Below are positions 47,791-60,494 of a stretch of 64,000 nucleotides of DNA, one piece after another. Each line of letters begins with the position of its first letter. Position 1 is the first letter of the stretch. The DNA is from Mytilus galloprovincialis (taxonomy: Eukaryota > Mollusca > Bivalvia > Mytilida > Mytilidae): positions 31,692,218-31,756,217 of the forward strand of contig NC_134846.1 of assembly GCF_965363235.1 (NCBI RefSeq), written 5' to 3'. The notes below the pieces were generated by a model. That model was given only the letters and a program-made list of their open reading frames with translations. It did no database searches and was not told where the DNA came from. Made by a program: the position numbers and the translations under genes.

Positions 47791-48199
47791 TATATATGTA
47801 TTTCTTTTAAATTACATTTTAAAAGTTTCAATAATAAAAAAAAAACAATGATGGTTTAATACATGACAATGTATTATTTTTATAATATTCAAATACGTAA
47901 AAAATAAATATTGATGCCATAGTTGGTTTTCATCGCTAATTACATTCTTGCATGTAGGCTTGGGGTGACATTTACTTCTAGCGGTATATTTGCAAGTCTC
48001 TGTTGTGCACGATCCATTCATTTAATACACATTTTGTATGCAAGTGAAAGGCTAGTCTTTTTGTAACTGCATACAGTGATACTGAGGTCTAGGGCCATTC
48101 CGATATGTCTACGGTGTTTTTAAGAATCTCTAGATTTCAAATATCGTAACATGACTGCAATACACCATATTCACAAGACAACTTTAATAAACTAGTATG

Positions 48200-48731
48200 T
48201 TACTTTCCAGTGACTTCTGTTGGAAAAATGTCCCAATTAAAACATGATCACACTGAACTAAATAAAGAAGTAAAAAATATGAAAAAATTCAAACTGATGC
48301 TAATAATAACCTACAGGGAATTAGCGACTTCGTGGACGATTTCAAGGTAAATCACGAAAACAACGTTAAAGATGTAAGATCGGTTAAATCATCCATTAGT
48401 AAAGTATCAAATGACCTTGCAGATAACACTTTGGAGCTGAGAAATGAAATTAAAACAGTCGGCAATAACGCAAAACAAGAAAATGAAAATCTACAGAGCA
48501 CCGTTATTGACCTTCAATGCAGATCAATGAAGAATAACTTGGTGTTTACTGGTTTGACGGAAACCGAAGGAGAAAACACCGAAGAAGTTATCAGAGATTT
48601 CATACAGCAATTCCTACATTTAACACACAGGATAGAATTCGGCAATGTCCACAGATTTAGATATGGTGCCAAACTAGGTAGACGCGGACGCCCTAGACCG
48701 CTTGTGGCCAGATTTTTATATTACATTATAT
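48200..48731 (+). mobile_element. LINE ORF1 fragment cut at the unit 2 boundary
   Basis: The plus-strand reading 48332-48733 contains a coiled-coil-like stretch (LADNTLELRNEIKTVGNN), then VIDLQCRSMKNNLVFTGL and GNVHRFRYGAKLGRRGRPR, the RNA-binding domain pattern of L1-type ORF1 proteins. Coding similarity extends upstream to about 48200 in broken frames. It stops exactly where unit 2 begins, so a LINE sequence sits at the breakpoint of the duplication. Confidence 0.7.
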
Positions 48732-49218
48732 AATTCTTGACACAGTTAAAAGAATATTAATTCATTATTTAATTGAAAGCTTCAGATTTTTTCAATTCAG
48801 TTAATGATCATGAACATGCATGACATATTTGCCACTGGACGTTAAGCAACAAACAATCAATTAATTAAACAAAGGGACAACATTATGTATCCTGAAAACT
48901 TTGCTCTATATATATGATAGATTTCGTATTCGAAACTTTTTTTTAAATGATGTCGTACGGTCTCTCAGAGTGCGAAGATATCCTGAGGTATATTCTAGTA
49001 TGATGATAATATGTGACCACTTGATATGATTGATAGTATGCCTTTGGTCCTTTTGTGGGTGTAATTTGTGCCGCTTATAAATTATATTCTATGTCTTGAT
49101 AGTTAGAATAGTTGTCCGTATTTGATTGTCATGTATTCTATTGAAATCCAACGGTTGTGATAATATAAACAATTCTCAGCAAACCGGCCAATCAGACAAT
49201 AAGAACTTGTTTACAAGT

Positions 49219-49425
49219 GAGCGACCATCGGAATTTTTATGGTGGTGGTGGTGGTGGTAAAAACGACAGGATTTTAATTTATGAAATAAAAGTCAAAACT
49301 AAATAAAAATGCAGGAACAAATATAATGAAAAATAAACAGGCAGGACAGAGCCTGATTACAACTTAAAAAACCAGGACAATTTTTTTCATCCTAGCCTCC
49401 CATAAAATTCAAACGATAGTTCTCT
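49219..49425. mobile_element. Diverged copy of the 20.7-kb MITE (unit 2)
   Basis: Same element and position as 40641-40856 in unit 1, with a GGTGGT microsatellite in place of the G-run. Not present in unit 3. Confidence 0.6.
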
Positions 49426-50118
49426 TGAAACCAGTGACGCATGCTAGTATAATGCAAATCGTTAATAAGATGTTAGTAGTATTTTCAAAAGCAGTGTAGA
49501 TTCACACCAAGGTCCTTTTCTCGTCAAGAGCTATTTCAGGCTCTCACGTTTCAATTTCATACGATTGTTTTTCATCATATTTTAAACAATTATAGAAATT
49601 GTTACTGACAGTTCAAAGATGTAGATCAGGTACTATCTGCATTAGTAAACCCTTTTATCATTTTGGTTCTATGTAAAACATGGCATTTAGGAAACGAATT
49701 TGTTAATTTCTGTTATGTTGACAATGAACATTGTTTTAAACCTTTTTTACAATTATCACTTGTCATGACAGAAAACCACTCCACTACTTAACACTTTCTC
49801 GTATCTAGTCAATAGAACAAGTAGCTGTGAAAGAGACACCAAAGGAGCATTCAAACTCAAAAGTTGAAAACAAAATTACAACACCAGACAAACAACAGTA
49901 CACAAAAGACAACATAGAAAACTAAAAACCGAGCAACACGAACCTCACCAAAACTTGGAGGTGATCTCAGTTCTTCGTAAAAAAAAAGATGCGAAATATA
50001 TCAAAAAGATGTTACTGAATATAACTATTTTAATCATTCAAAAGAAGGTGTCGAATATAACGAGATTTTAGTATAGTACGTTAACAGTAAACTGTGAATT
50101 TGAAAGAGTCTCAACTGG

Positions 50119-51022
50119 CTACTTTTTATCCTCTTCAACCTAAAAAAAAAAGAAGACGAAAATGCAAATATATACGCATGATATCAAATTGAAGCTCCCA
50201 AACGTTAATATAAATAGAAATATCCGAACTTTTGTTCAATAGCAAACTTATGTAATTTATTCAAGAAACATGTGGTTTATTTTCTTAATTATAAAATCAT
50301 AAGAGATCAAGTCTCAAATTTTATGATTGAACGGCGACAAAGAGATGTATTGTATTATTAGATACTAAGGAACACCATATACCATTTATACAACACGCTG
50401 TTACGCATGTTACAGTTTCGAAAATGTTGTGCATCTCGCAAACAAAACAACAACAAAAAACGGACGAATACCGGTATGTTGGCATTACTGTATGCAAGAA
50501 AATCTTTAAAAAATTGTGAACGGATACTATTTGTGGGATGAAAATAATGAAAAAAGATGAAAGTCTGTTAATGAATGTTCCTTGTTGTTTGATTGTTTTT
50601 TAGTATGTCTGCGGAATATACAAATGTCAAGGTTATCAGATAAAGGTCGGATACCAGTCGAACCACACAATAAATGTCATTTATGTTTATTAATTGATAA
50701 AGGAGAATGCTTATTTTAACTTTTGTCTTGAAAATTGCATAAGAAGATAATCATGATAGACAAGATACTAAATCAAAAGCGTTTAAATAAACAAACCACG
50801 CTTCTAAATATCTAAATAATGTTTAACTTACATCCTTTACATTTAGTATACAATGTTTGCCTTTGCAATCACCACGTGCACAACCAGATCGTCTGCAACA
50901 GTCATTACAATTCCTGTCCGCTTGTACAGCATTTTTGTAATTGTTTGAAATGCAACCTTTTACAACTAGTTTGCATTGATCATCGGTCATGTAAAGTGAC
51001 TGTCCATTTACTGATACTATTC
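50119..51022 (-). pseudogene. Cysteine-rich peptide copy 2, probable pseudogene without exon 1
   Basis: Exon 2 equivalent at 51022-50832 reads GIVSVNGQSLYMTDDQCKLV and on to RRSGCARGDCKGKHC, clearly paralogous to copies 1 and 3. A 5-base insertion (GTATA, near 50850) shifts the frame so the last two cysteines (KCKGC) are lost. If the conserved donor and the exon 3 acceptor at 50140 are still used, the tail would read ILNVKDVEEDKK before a TAG at 50121-50119, leaving eight cysteines. The promoter and signal-peptide exon are missing: where copies 1 and 3 have about 300 bases holding exon 1, this copy jumps directly (near 51650) to sequence from beyond the promoter. Unless another first exon is used it cannot make a secreted product. 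Confidence 0.8.
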
Positions 51023-51994
51023 CTAAATTATACAATATGCGTAGGAACTATTAATTTTGGTTTAGAAATCTTATACTTTTCAGTATGTTCTATTTGACCG
51101 GGTCCGATCAATTTGGTTGTGTTAAATATATCAAAGTCTTCTCGAAATCCGTCCAAACTGGTCCTAGTGTCAGTCTTAAACTTGCAAAATTTGTCAGTTT
51201 TGAAGGCCTCATTGATACTTTCAAATAAAGAACAACATAAAAATTGTCGTTCCTTTGTTGTTGATGTTTTATTTTTGTTGCTGCGCATGTACTAATTTTT
51301 GTTTTACCCTTGGTCAAATAAAACAAAATCATGCAGAGAATCTAATCAAGCAGTCTGAACTTGTATTTAGAACTAGAAAGCCAAAATATAAACGGTTAAA
51401 CCGAAATCAAGCCAAACACTATTATTGGTATTTAACTGGAGTGCTGATTTTAAAATGTTTGGTTAAACATATTAAACATAAACATTGACATTGTCACCTT
51501 TTATTAAATATATATAAACAATTGAACGCATCACAGACAAGCTTATGTATTTCAAACATATTGGTACACAATCATCCATTCAGTACAATGGAACTAGCAG
51601 AGCTATAATACAATCTCGGCAAAGCCAGAACTGCTTTCTGTCGACTTCAAGCAAGCTGTGTGAAAAAAGCAACGATGTCCTAACCAAAATTCGAAAAAAA
51701 TGTCTTTATTTCGATAACCTCAAAAATCATCTACATCTCTTGCCTTCCAAAAAAAGAAATCCATGGTAGATCCCAATAAAAAAAATCACCATCACTGTAT
51801 AGACCTGAAATTTTTTGTTTGTTTCATAACAAAACAAAACGAAAACGTGGAAGTATTTAAATAAATTTGATAACAAAATACCTTAATAAAATCATCTTTT
51901 GATTATATAGTCAAGTTAAGTATTGGTACAAATAATTATGACTTCATGAGAGGCATCACAGAAAAAAAATTCAAAGTAGTATCTGAGCATGTTT

Positions 51995-53035
51995 AAAATG
52001 TCGTATAGTTAGTAAATACTGATGTTGTATTATCATATACTTAGTACATACATGTATTTATGTTATACTATCATATACTTAGTACATATCTCTGTTATAC
52101 TATCATATACGTCTGGCGTACCAAATTATAATCCTGATACCTTTGATAACTATATACTTAGTACATACATGTACTTATGTTATACTATCATATACTTAGT
52201 ACATATCTATGTTATACTATTCTATACCTAGTACATATCTTTGTTATACTATCATATACTTAGTACTTACCTGTAATACTATCATATCATTATTACAAAT
52301 CTATGTTATACTATTTTATACCTAGTACATATCTTTGTTTTACTATGATATACTTAGTACATACCTGTAATACTATCATATCATTATTACAAATCTATGT
52401 TATACTATTTTATACCTAGTACATATCTTTGTTATACTATCATATACTTAGTACTTACCTGTAATACTATCATATCATTATTACAAATCTAAGTTATACT
52501 ATTTCATACCTAGTACATATCTTTGTTATACTATCATATACCTAGTACATACCTGTTATACTATCATATACTTAGTACATATCTATGTTATACTATCATA
52601 TACGTCTGGCGTACTAAATTATAATCCTGATACCTTTGATAACTATTTACTTAGTACATACATGTACTTATGTTATACTATCATATACTTAGTACATACA
52701 TGTACTTATGTTATACTATCATATACTTAGTACATATCTATGTTATACTATTATATTCCTAGTACATATCTTTGTTATACTATCATATACTTAGTACTTA
52801 CCTGTAATACTATCATATCATTATTACAAATCTATGTTATACTATTTAATACCTAGTACATATCTTTGTTTTACTATGATATACTTAGTACATACCTGTT
52901 ATACTATCATATACTTATTACAAATCTATGTTATACTATTTTATACCTAGTACATACCTCTGTTATACTATCCTATGCTAAGTACATACCTCTGTTATAC
53001 TATCATATACTTAGTTCATACCTCTGTTAGTCTCC
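51995..53035. repeat. ATAC-rich minisatellite, unit 2, expanded with higher-order repeat
   Basis: About 1 kb of the same unit. A foreign 45-bp stretch (GTCTGGCGTACCAAATTATA and on) occurs twice, near 52109 and 52602, about 495 bases apart, showing a larger block was itself duplicated. Confidence 0.88.
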
Positions 53036-53339
53036 TATAAACCGGTTAGACATGCATGTTCGTAATTCCTCTGCTTTTATTTACATGTTCGTGTCCTATT
53101 GTCAACATGTGACATTTAATACAACCACATATGTCTGTATTCCTTGATGTATATCGTGCAATTTATTCATATCAAGTTTTAAAAATTCAATCCAGAAAGA
53201 TATCTTGTATTTTGTATGCCATACATCGCTTTATATCGGACAATGCTTATATTAACGTTTACATGTTATTCCATAACACCAATTTTAAAGTTTCATTTTA
53301 ATACTGCATTTGCTCTAATTATATATATATATATATATA

Positions 53340-53455
53340 TATTAAGTTCGAATGAGTTCGCATGAGTTCGAATCCCGGCGAGGGAAGAACAAAAAATTTG
53401 CGAAAGCAAATTTACAGGTCTAATATTGTTGGGCTGATGTTTAGACGAGGTATAC
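53340..53455 (+). mobile_element. SINE fragment (B box only)
   Basis: GAGTTCGAATCCCGGCGAGGG is a tRNA-type B box and downstream arm; no A box is visible because an AT microsatellite lies upstream. The following 80 bases, to about GTTTAGACGAGG, look like a SINE body. It is a truncated copy inside unit 2. Confidence 0.5.
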
Positions 53456-56400
53456 ATATACAATTTATTCACCAACATAATGATTTGGATTTGTTAGATA
53501 TTTAACATTGACGGTTTTATTAGTGTAAATATTAGACATGGGTGTTTTCAAATTGACCCTGCTATTTGTCTGCCCTCAGTTATTACGGCCTCGGGGTCTT
53601 TGAAGTAATATTCTTCGACGTTGCCTCTTGGAATTATGGGCACCCTCCACCATAATAACAGGCCATGGAAATATAACAGGGAATTATGAAAAAAACACCC
53701 ATTAATTAATACAATACTACTGGACAGTTAACGACAAAACTATTTTCTGCATCCATCAAATTCTAAAAATGATTGCATTAGCTCTAAAATAAACTATTTT
53801 TTAAATTTTCTCAAAGGATTCCCACAATGTTTTTACGAAGGGAATATGAGTGCTCAACTGCATAAATCCTGCAGTATTCTTCGTTTTCCTGGTTTTCAGG
53901 AAACAGACACATATGATGACGTAACTGTGACGTCATAATATTTAATAGAGGTGTCAAAAATTATTGATGTTTATTACCCTACATCCCAAATTTTTGTGCA
54001 TTTTGATATACACGTCCGATCCCGAAAGTTTTTTTTTGGGGGGGGGGGGGACAACAAGTGCATTCAAGTAATGCCACGCTTCTTTTTTGTTAAATTTTTT
54101 GTTGAATCGGTGTACAAAACATTAAGGTTTTGTTTGAAGAATTTGCCATTCAATCGTAAAACAGTCATGAAAAGTCAGTTGATTCAGTAAAATGTCTAGT
54201 TTGACCCCCCCCCCCCCCCCCCCCCGAAAATATGGATATTTACTCAGTGTTAGCGGACAAACTAATTTTAAAACTTAAAAGTTTTATGTTATAATAGCAC
54301 CGCCTCCTTATTCCACATCTAACTGTCAAAATATAATTGTTAAAGCGTCCTAGTCAGTAAAAGCACACTGCCACGGATTTTGATAGTAGTCTATATACTG
54401 CACATTGCTTGTGAACATAAGATCTTGTTGCCAACGTTATCCATTTTGTAAAAATAAACAGGAAACACGAAAAATAAAAAAAGATACAATCATTGATTCA
54501 AAACATTTATGTCCACCGTGGTTCCTTTCGCGTGTAAAGCCAGTAAAAAAATATTGGGGTTGGGAGAAGCAAATTTGCTCAACACAGAACTACATCCCCT
54601 GTTATATTAAGCATTATAGGGAACTGTATATTTCAATAATATGTATTTTTAATTAGAATTGTTCATTTATGACATATTTGAATTATGTATGGTCAATATG
54701 CCGCTAGCATAAACGCTGGTAATTTGTATGACATTTTCCAAATAAGCAAGATGCAACAGCTTCAAAACCAATGATTTTCCAAATTGTAAATTTACTAGCT
54801 AGCGATTGTCTATTTAAACAGAAATAAGTTTATTATCACTTTGAAGTCATTTGTTTGGGTCTAAAAAAATTGTAAGCCAACCATGTTGTTTTAATCACAG
54901 TGTTCTTTTCTTGGCATTTGGAAGTGTTCTTTGTTGTGCACTTGGAGTTATTCTGTAACTTGACGGTTGAAACTATGTATCTGTTGACGACCAACTTGGC
55001 TGATGGAACAGTGATTTGTATTGATGTTTTTCTTGACATTTAGATCATAATATTTTTTGATTTTTCTAATCTTTGTAAAAGAGGGACGAAAGATACCAAA
55101 GGGACAGTTTTTAAATGGAACGACGCCTTTATTCATGTTATCAATTAATAATCCTTGTAGAAATTATTTTTAATTTGTTGACCTATTTGTGATTGATACC
55201 AGATTAGATATGTTAACGCTATAATACATGAGAATGGAATACAAGAAAGAACAGTGATGACAATGTCCCGCTCGATGGTAAAAAATGTAAGGGAACGACC
55301 ATTTCACCCCAAGGGAGAGTTGTGTTTTTTCTCATTTAACAATATTCTGACCCTTAATTTTATGAAAAAACAATATTTTGGTCTAGCAGATGAAAATAAA
55401 CATATTCTGAATCAAGATTAGTGTTAAATTATGAAAAAAGGTAATTGGATTGATAACATCGTAAAACTAATAAAGAAATGATCTGACTCTGACAAAAAAA
55501 AACAATCCCTTTTATAGTTAAATAGTTGTCCCCTAAGTCTTCCTAATTTGTAAAAGTAAAGATTTATTATTACTAAACACTGACGGTAAAACAATTTTTT
55601 GTTTGACAGTTTGTCCAATTCTGTATTTCCACAATATTTTGAGTTACCTTCGTTTACATTGACATTCCCAGTAAGTATGATAAGATTGTTATTTTTTCAT
55701 TTGATATTATCAGATTATTACATGGCATGTTTCATATCGCATGTATTATCAGCCTTAGGTTTAATATCAGCCCAAGAGCCGCATGTTATGATCTTTTTAT
55801 CATATGCTTCAACAATAGAGAAAAATGAAAGATTAATTTATTGATCTTTTTGCGAAGTTCTCAAATAGAAGTTCAAAAAGTTAACGCAAGTCGGACCCCA
55901 AATGTAGTAAATTCGATATGAAACCTTTCTATCATATGCCTAAACAGAAAAGAAAAACAGCAGTATGATATATTTTAATATGGACGATACAAAACATAAT
56001 TGAACAATAAACATACTGAACACTGTTCGAAAAAGTCAACATTTTTAAAATGACTTTATAATATATAAATAGATTATGTTTGAACTTTTAAAAAAGCATT
56101 TATTTTATCATTTGTTTGTTGTTTCTTTTTTTTTTTCATTTTACACAATATACTTTCCAGTATCCGAATAATTGTTGTATATCTTACTTGGTAATGTTTT
56201 TCACTGAAAATGTACCATTGAGGTGATTATTAAATAGAAAACTATCAAACAGACCTGGCAGCACATGATCGAGGCACACATGCCAGTCAAATTTACACAT
56301 GATTATAAAATAATCCAAATGTTTTTTTTTACATAAACATGGTTGCATACATACGCTATAAATTTATTTCTTTAGGATACCTTACGCCATATCTAGTTGA

Positions 56401-56479
56401 TAGTGAACCAAAAGGTAAAACATGCTACGCAGGGGAATAAGTTATCAGTATGCCGGAGTTTCTTATTATAAACATACTT

Positions 56480-56760
56480 GTTGAACTTGGAGGTAGACTT
56501 TTCAACAAATTGTCGGCTTTCCTATGTGGACATAATGGGCGCCTCTTGTACTCTTTTCCTTATTTTTATATAAATCGGAGTTCTTCCAGACACTTTTCAA
56601 AAACAAGAAGATAAAAGAAACAGGTCATTTAATTTCATATTCAGATATATTGATGATGTTATTTCCATTAATAATCCAAACTTTTCTGATTTGCTTACAT
56701 TAATATATCCACAAGAACTAACAAGAAATTAAGGAAACAAAATACACAGCTTTCTTTGTC
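56480..56760 (+). mobile_element. Reverse-transcriptase element fossil, RT active-site region
   Basis: The plus strand shows FRYIDDVISINNPNFSD, an RT catalytic motif (YIDD) in a context recalled from abundant bivalve RT elements, possibly Penelope-like. It is a short, broken internal piece; the class is uncertain. Confidence 0.55.
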
Positions 56761-57899
56761 AATGAACCAGGTTTACGTCAAATAACGTCTCATCCTTATT
56801 CTAAGGTCATCGGAAGGTGCCAAACCTGTTGATAAATATTCCGTAAAAACTGCACAAATAATACACGATGGTCTTGAAATATAAATTATGGATATTGAGG
56901 TTGTTTATTAATAAAAAAAAACGTGATAAAATATTCTTTTGTTTGTCTTTATGAACATAACTCTTACTGTTTAGTCTCTTTTAGTTATATCCATTTGACG
57001 TGACACTGTACTAATACACCTCGTCATTGTGTCATTCCTCTGTGATAATCTGTGTATTTATTTTTTGATAGTGTGCTTTGTCTATATGCCTCTTCATTTT
57101 TCATTTATACACATGGCGTGGCTCTGTACTTATAAATTTCGTCATTGTCATTATTGCGTTATTGCAATATGGTACAATTTTTGTATTCTTGTCTCTTAGT
57201 TTTGCTTATGTGCTTTGTTTTATTATTGTTTGTTTTTATATTGATTAAGATTATGCAATGCTGACTGCTGTACTTCTATTTTTGACATTTTTACCTATTA
57301 TGTCTGTTGGTTTTATTTACACATCGTTGTCAATATAATGGAATTTAAAGCGACTGTTATACAATTGAGAGGTTTAGCTATCTATAAAACCAGGATCAAT
57401 CCAAAATTTTCTACATAATAACATGCCTATACCAAGTCAGGAATGTTATAGTTGTTCTCCATTCGTTCAATATGTATTTGCTTTTGATTTAGTTATTTGA
57501 TTAAGGACATTCCGTTTTAAATTTACCTCGGAGTATTTTTGTTATTTAACTTTTTATGTTTCTCTTGAATTTGATGAGCACACACTTAACGTTAAGCCTC
57601 GTTGAATATTACAAATCAAAAACAAAATTTGTCTTATATGCATCACGGACAATTAGAATTGAATGTTTTAACAAATTCAAAGAGTAAAATTAAAAGCGTA
57701 ATTTAGCAGACGATATATTCGGGTCTTTACAGGTATACCCAACTGCTATTATATATTTTACTGCCTGTATACAATGAACAGGGCCACATGTATTCGGTTG
57801 GTTGAAATATATCTTAAAAATCATTGATCTAAATTTATTTTGTTTATTTCGTATTTGCTTTTTTTCCCCTACAAAATAGTTAACAATGGAACCAAAATG

Positions 57900-58470
57900 T
57901 TTAAAAGCAAAAGGGAGAGAAAGATACCAGAAGGAATGTCAAACTAAGAGATCGAAATTAAACTGACAACGCCATGGCTAATAAATGTAAAGACAAACAG
58001 ACAAATAACAGTACACAAGGCACAACATAGAACACTTAAGTCTAAGCGAAACGAACCTCACCAAAAACCGGGGATGCTCTTAGATGCTCTAGTAGAGTAA
58101 GCAGATCCAGCTCCACATGTGGCTCCCGTCGTTGTGCTCATATTATTACAAACCCTGTAAATAGTCTTATTGTGTAGGCAACATTCGTGGAATGGAAACA
58201 GAATTGTGGTAACGACATCAGGAACATATCCGTTATCATCTGTGAAACGGTAATTCCGTAACGGTCAACCAACTCTTGATGGCGTCCGTAAGATTTACCA
58301 AGGGATGATTACAACTTCATCATATTGAACTCTTGGTTAAATAGCTCCCCTGTGAGCAGCAACCCTCTATCAAGGAAATCATGATAGGAAATACAAGCAC
58401 GAGGATAACGTATCAATTGGGAAATATATACGCCGTATGCAGGAGCTGCTGGAATGTTGCAACATAGGAA
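57900..58470 (-). mobile_element. Reverse-transcriptase element fossil, C-terminal and 3' region
   Basis: The minus strand reads pieces like GVYISQLIRYPRACISYHDF and HQELVDRYGITVSQMITDMF, followed by the 3' tail whose plus-strand form (GACAACGCCATGGCTA, ACAACATAGAACACT) is an abundant mussel repeat. Likely the same family as 56480-56760 but in opposite orientation. Broken. Other tails of this family: 34990-35047 with 35879-35940 (split by the hAT element), 41270-41430, 49840-49980 and 60200-60340 in the three units, 55080-55110, and 39250-39480 on the plus strand. Confidence 0.55.
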
Positions 58471-60494
58471 TAGAAAGTTTACAATTTGGAAGCTGAAATC
58501 ATCTCTTTTGTCGTATTCTTTTTTTCAACTGGCCCAATCTGCAGTATATCTTGTGCTGTCAATGAGGTAATGATCAAATCGGCATGATCGGGAGGTATGT
58601 GGTCCTTTTATAGGTCAGCATATAGTCTAGACTATGTCCTCTCGAACAATAAACAGTTCACCAAATAAGTAGCTATCCCTCACATGATTTTTAAAAGCTA
58701 TTTTTTCAATTCACCTTTTATACTTGAATTGGAACGATTTCATCAAAAGGAGAAATTTTTTCAAAAGATGAATATAGTCCTAACCTGATTAACTGAAAAG
58801 TAACAAGGAGTTAAAATCTTTAAAACATTGTTAGTTTCAAAATAATTCCGAATCAGTCGTTATATTTCACTGATCTACGATAGCGAATACGTAAAGAGAC
58901 AAAAGTATTCGGATTATAACTTTCCATAACAAAATGCCAAAATTTCGTTATGGTAACTTGTTCAATTTAAAATTTTATTCCCTAATATATTGTACCTAAT
59001 TATAGTTTGGATTAATTTAAGAACATGTAAGCTGCCTTTTTTGATACTTCTTCTTTAAGGAAATTTTCATATACAATTCATTTTAGTGCCAATAAGGCAT
59101 ACGGTACAGTTTTGATCCAACCGGTAATTATTTTACAAACATGTGTACACAAACATTATAAATTAAAAATAAACTAATCATCGATAACAGGATCGAAATT
59201 TTGCATTTGCACCAGATGCACGTTTGGTCTTCAAAAGACTAATCAGTGACACTCGAATGCTATAAAGTCATGTGATATTTATTTTAGAAGATTAAATTGC
59301 AATTTTACTGTAGGTATGTCATTGGGTGAAGATTTACTAATCGAGTACTCGCTCGGTAAAACATTCACAAAATTGAAATACAAAATTATACCCATTTTAT
59401 CTATTGTAGGTCGTTGCCTTGTGGATGTAAACCTTCAACATTAGTACATATGACAATGCATTTCAGACAATAAATAAAGCTCATTCACTACAAGAAGTGA
59501 AAATGTGTAGTAATTCCAAACAATCAAAGCTGGTAAATAGACAAGATCCGTGTTAACATTAACAAAAAAGCATTACAAATAGTATCAACATGTCAAATTA
59601 ACAAGAAAGTACGATTTGAGAGTACTCGCAGTTACTAACAACTAGTCAAAAGCCAAAACAATTAATAATAAAACATTTTTTAAAAGACTCATGCATTAGA
59701 GACTAATATCAACTACAACACCTAAATTTTAGACATTTACATTAAATTTCGGTTTCTTCGACATTATGACAGTTTTATACTTTGAAAAAATATAAATTCA
59801 TCATTTAATTTAATTTATAACTTCAGATTTTTTTCTGTGTTCATTATCGCCTTGAACATGCATGAAATATTTCCTACTGAACGTTAAGCAACAACAATCA
59901 ATCAATCTTTAAACAAAAACGACTACATTATGTTTTAATTTCACCATTGATTATCAATGTTCTTCAATTTATCTTATACAATTATAAAAATTTCTACTGA
60001 CAGTTCAGAGATGTAGATCAGGCATCTACATTAGTAAACTGTTTTATCATTTTGATTCTATGCATGAAAGAAATTAATTTGTGATTTCTGATATGTTGAC
60101 AATGAACATTGTTTTAAACCTTTTTACAATTATCACTTGTCACGACAAAAAAACACTCCACCAATCCACTTAACACTTTCCCGTATCTAGTCAATAGAAC
60201 AAGTAGCATTCAAACTCATAAGTTGAAAACAAAATAACAAAACCAGACAAACAACAGTACACAAAAGACAACATAGAAAACTAAAAACAGAGCAACACGA
60301 AACTCACCAAAACTTGGAGGTGATCTCAGTTCTTCGTTAAAAATAAAGATGCGAAATATATCAAAAAGACGCAACTAATTATAATTATTTTAATCATTCA
60401 AATGAAGGTCTCGAATATAACGAGATTTTAGTAAAGTGCGTTAACAGTAAACTGTGAATTTGAGAGAGTCTCAGATGGCTACTTTTTATCCTCT

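Larger units (their letters stand above)
40146..48020. repeat. Tandem duplication unit 1 (holds peptide gene copy 1)
   Basis: About 7.5 kb that aligns by eye, with gaps, to 48732-54980 and in part to 59815-63474. Shared landmarks in order are a SINE-like tail, a Harbinger-type MITE (units 1 and 2 only), the peptide gene, an ATAC-rich minisatellite, a block near 45240-45330, and a tail ending around 47.6-48.0 kb. Unit-specific insertions include the MITE at 42882, the insertion at 45584-46804 and the palindromic element at 47641. Confidence 0.8.
48732..54980. repeat. Tandem duplication unit 2 (holds peptide pseudogene copy 2)
   Basis: Opens with the same AATTCTTGACACAG junction as unit 1 and follows it closely to about 50.8 kb, then with deletions to about 54.65 kb. 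It lacks the peptide exon 1 block and the region equivalent to 44290-44640, and it has the largest expansion of the ATAC minisatellite. Weak similarity to unit 1 continues to about 54980. Confidence 0.8.
54981..59814. other. Spacer between units 2 and 3
   Basis: Holds RT-element fossils (56480, 57900), dispersed repeats (55288, 57362) and otherwise unrecognised AT-rich DNA. No host exon was found. Confidence 0.5.

Noticed and set aside
47812-48021. Calling the CTTETCKYTARSKC frame a gene
   Set aside because: No signal peptide or reliable splice sites and the unit 2 partner loses two cysteines; kept only as a low-interest finding.
52022-52231. Repetitive YLVHIYVILSYT-type frame
   Set aside because: Translation of the ATAC-rich minisatellite.
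54030-54225. G-run and C-run about 170 bases apart as a MITE
   Set aside because: The G-run (about 54038) and C-run (about 54206) could be a MITE like that at 20677, but flanking inverted ends were not clear enough.
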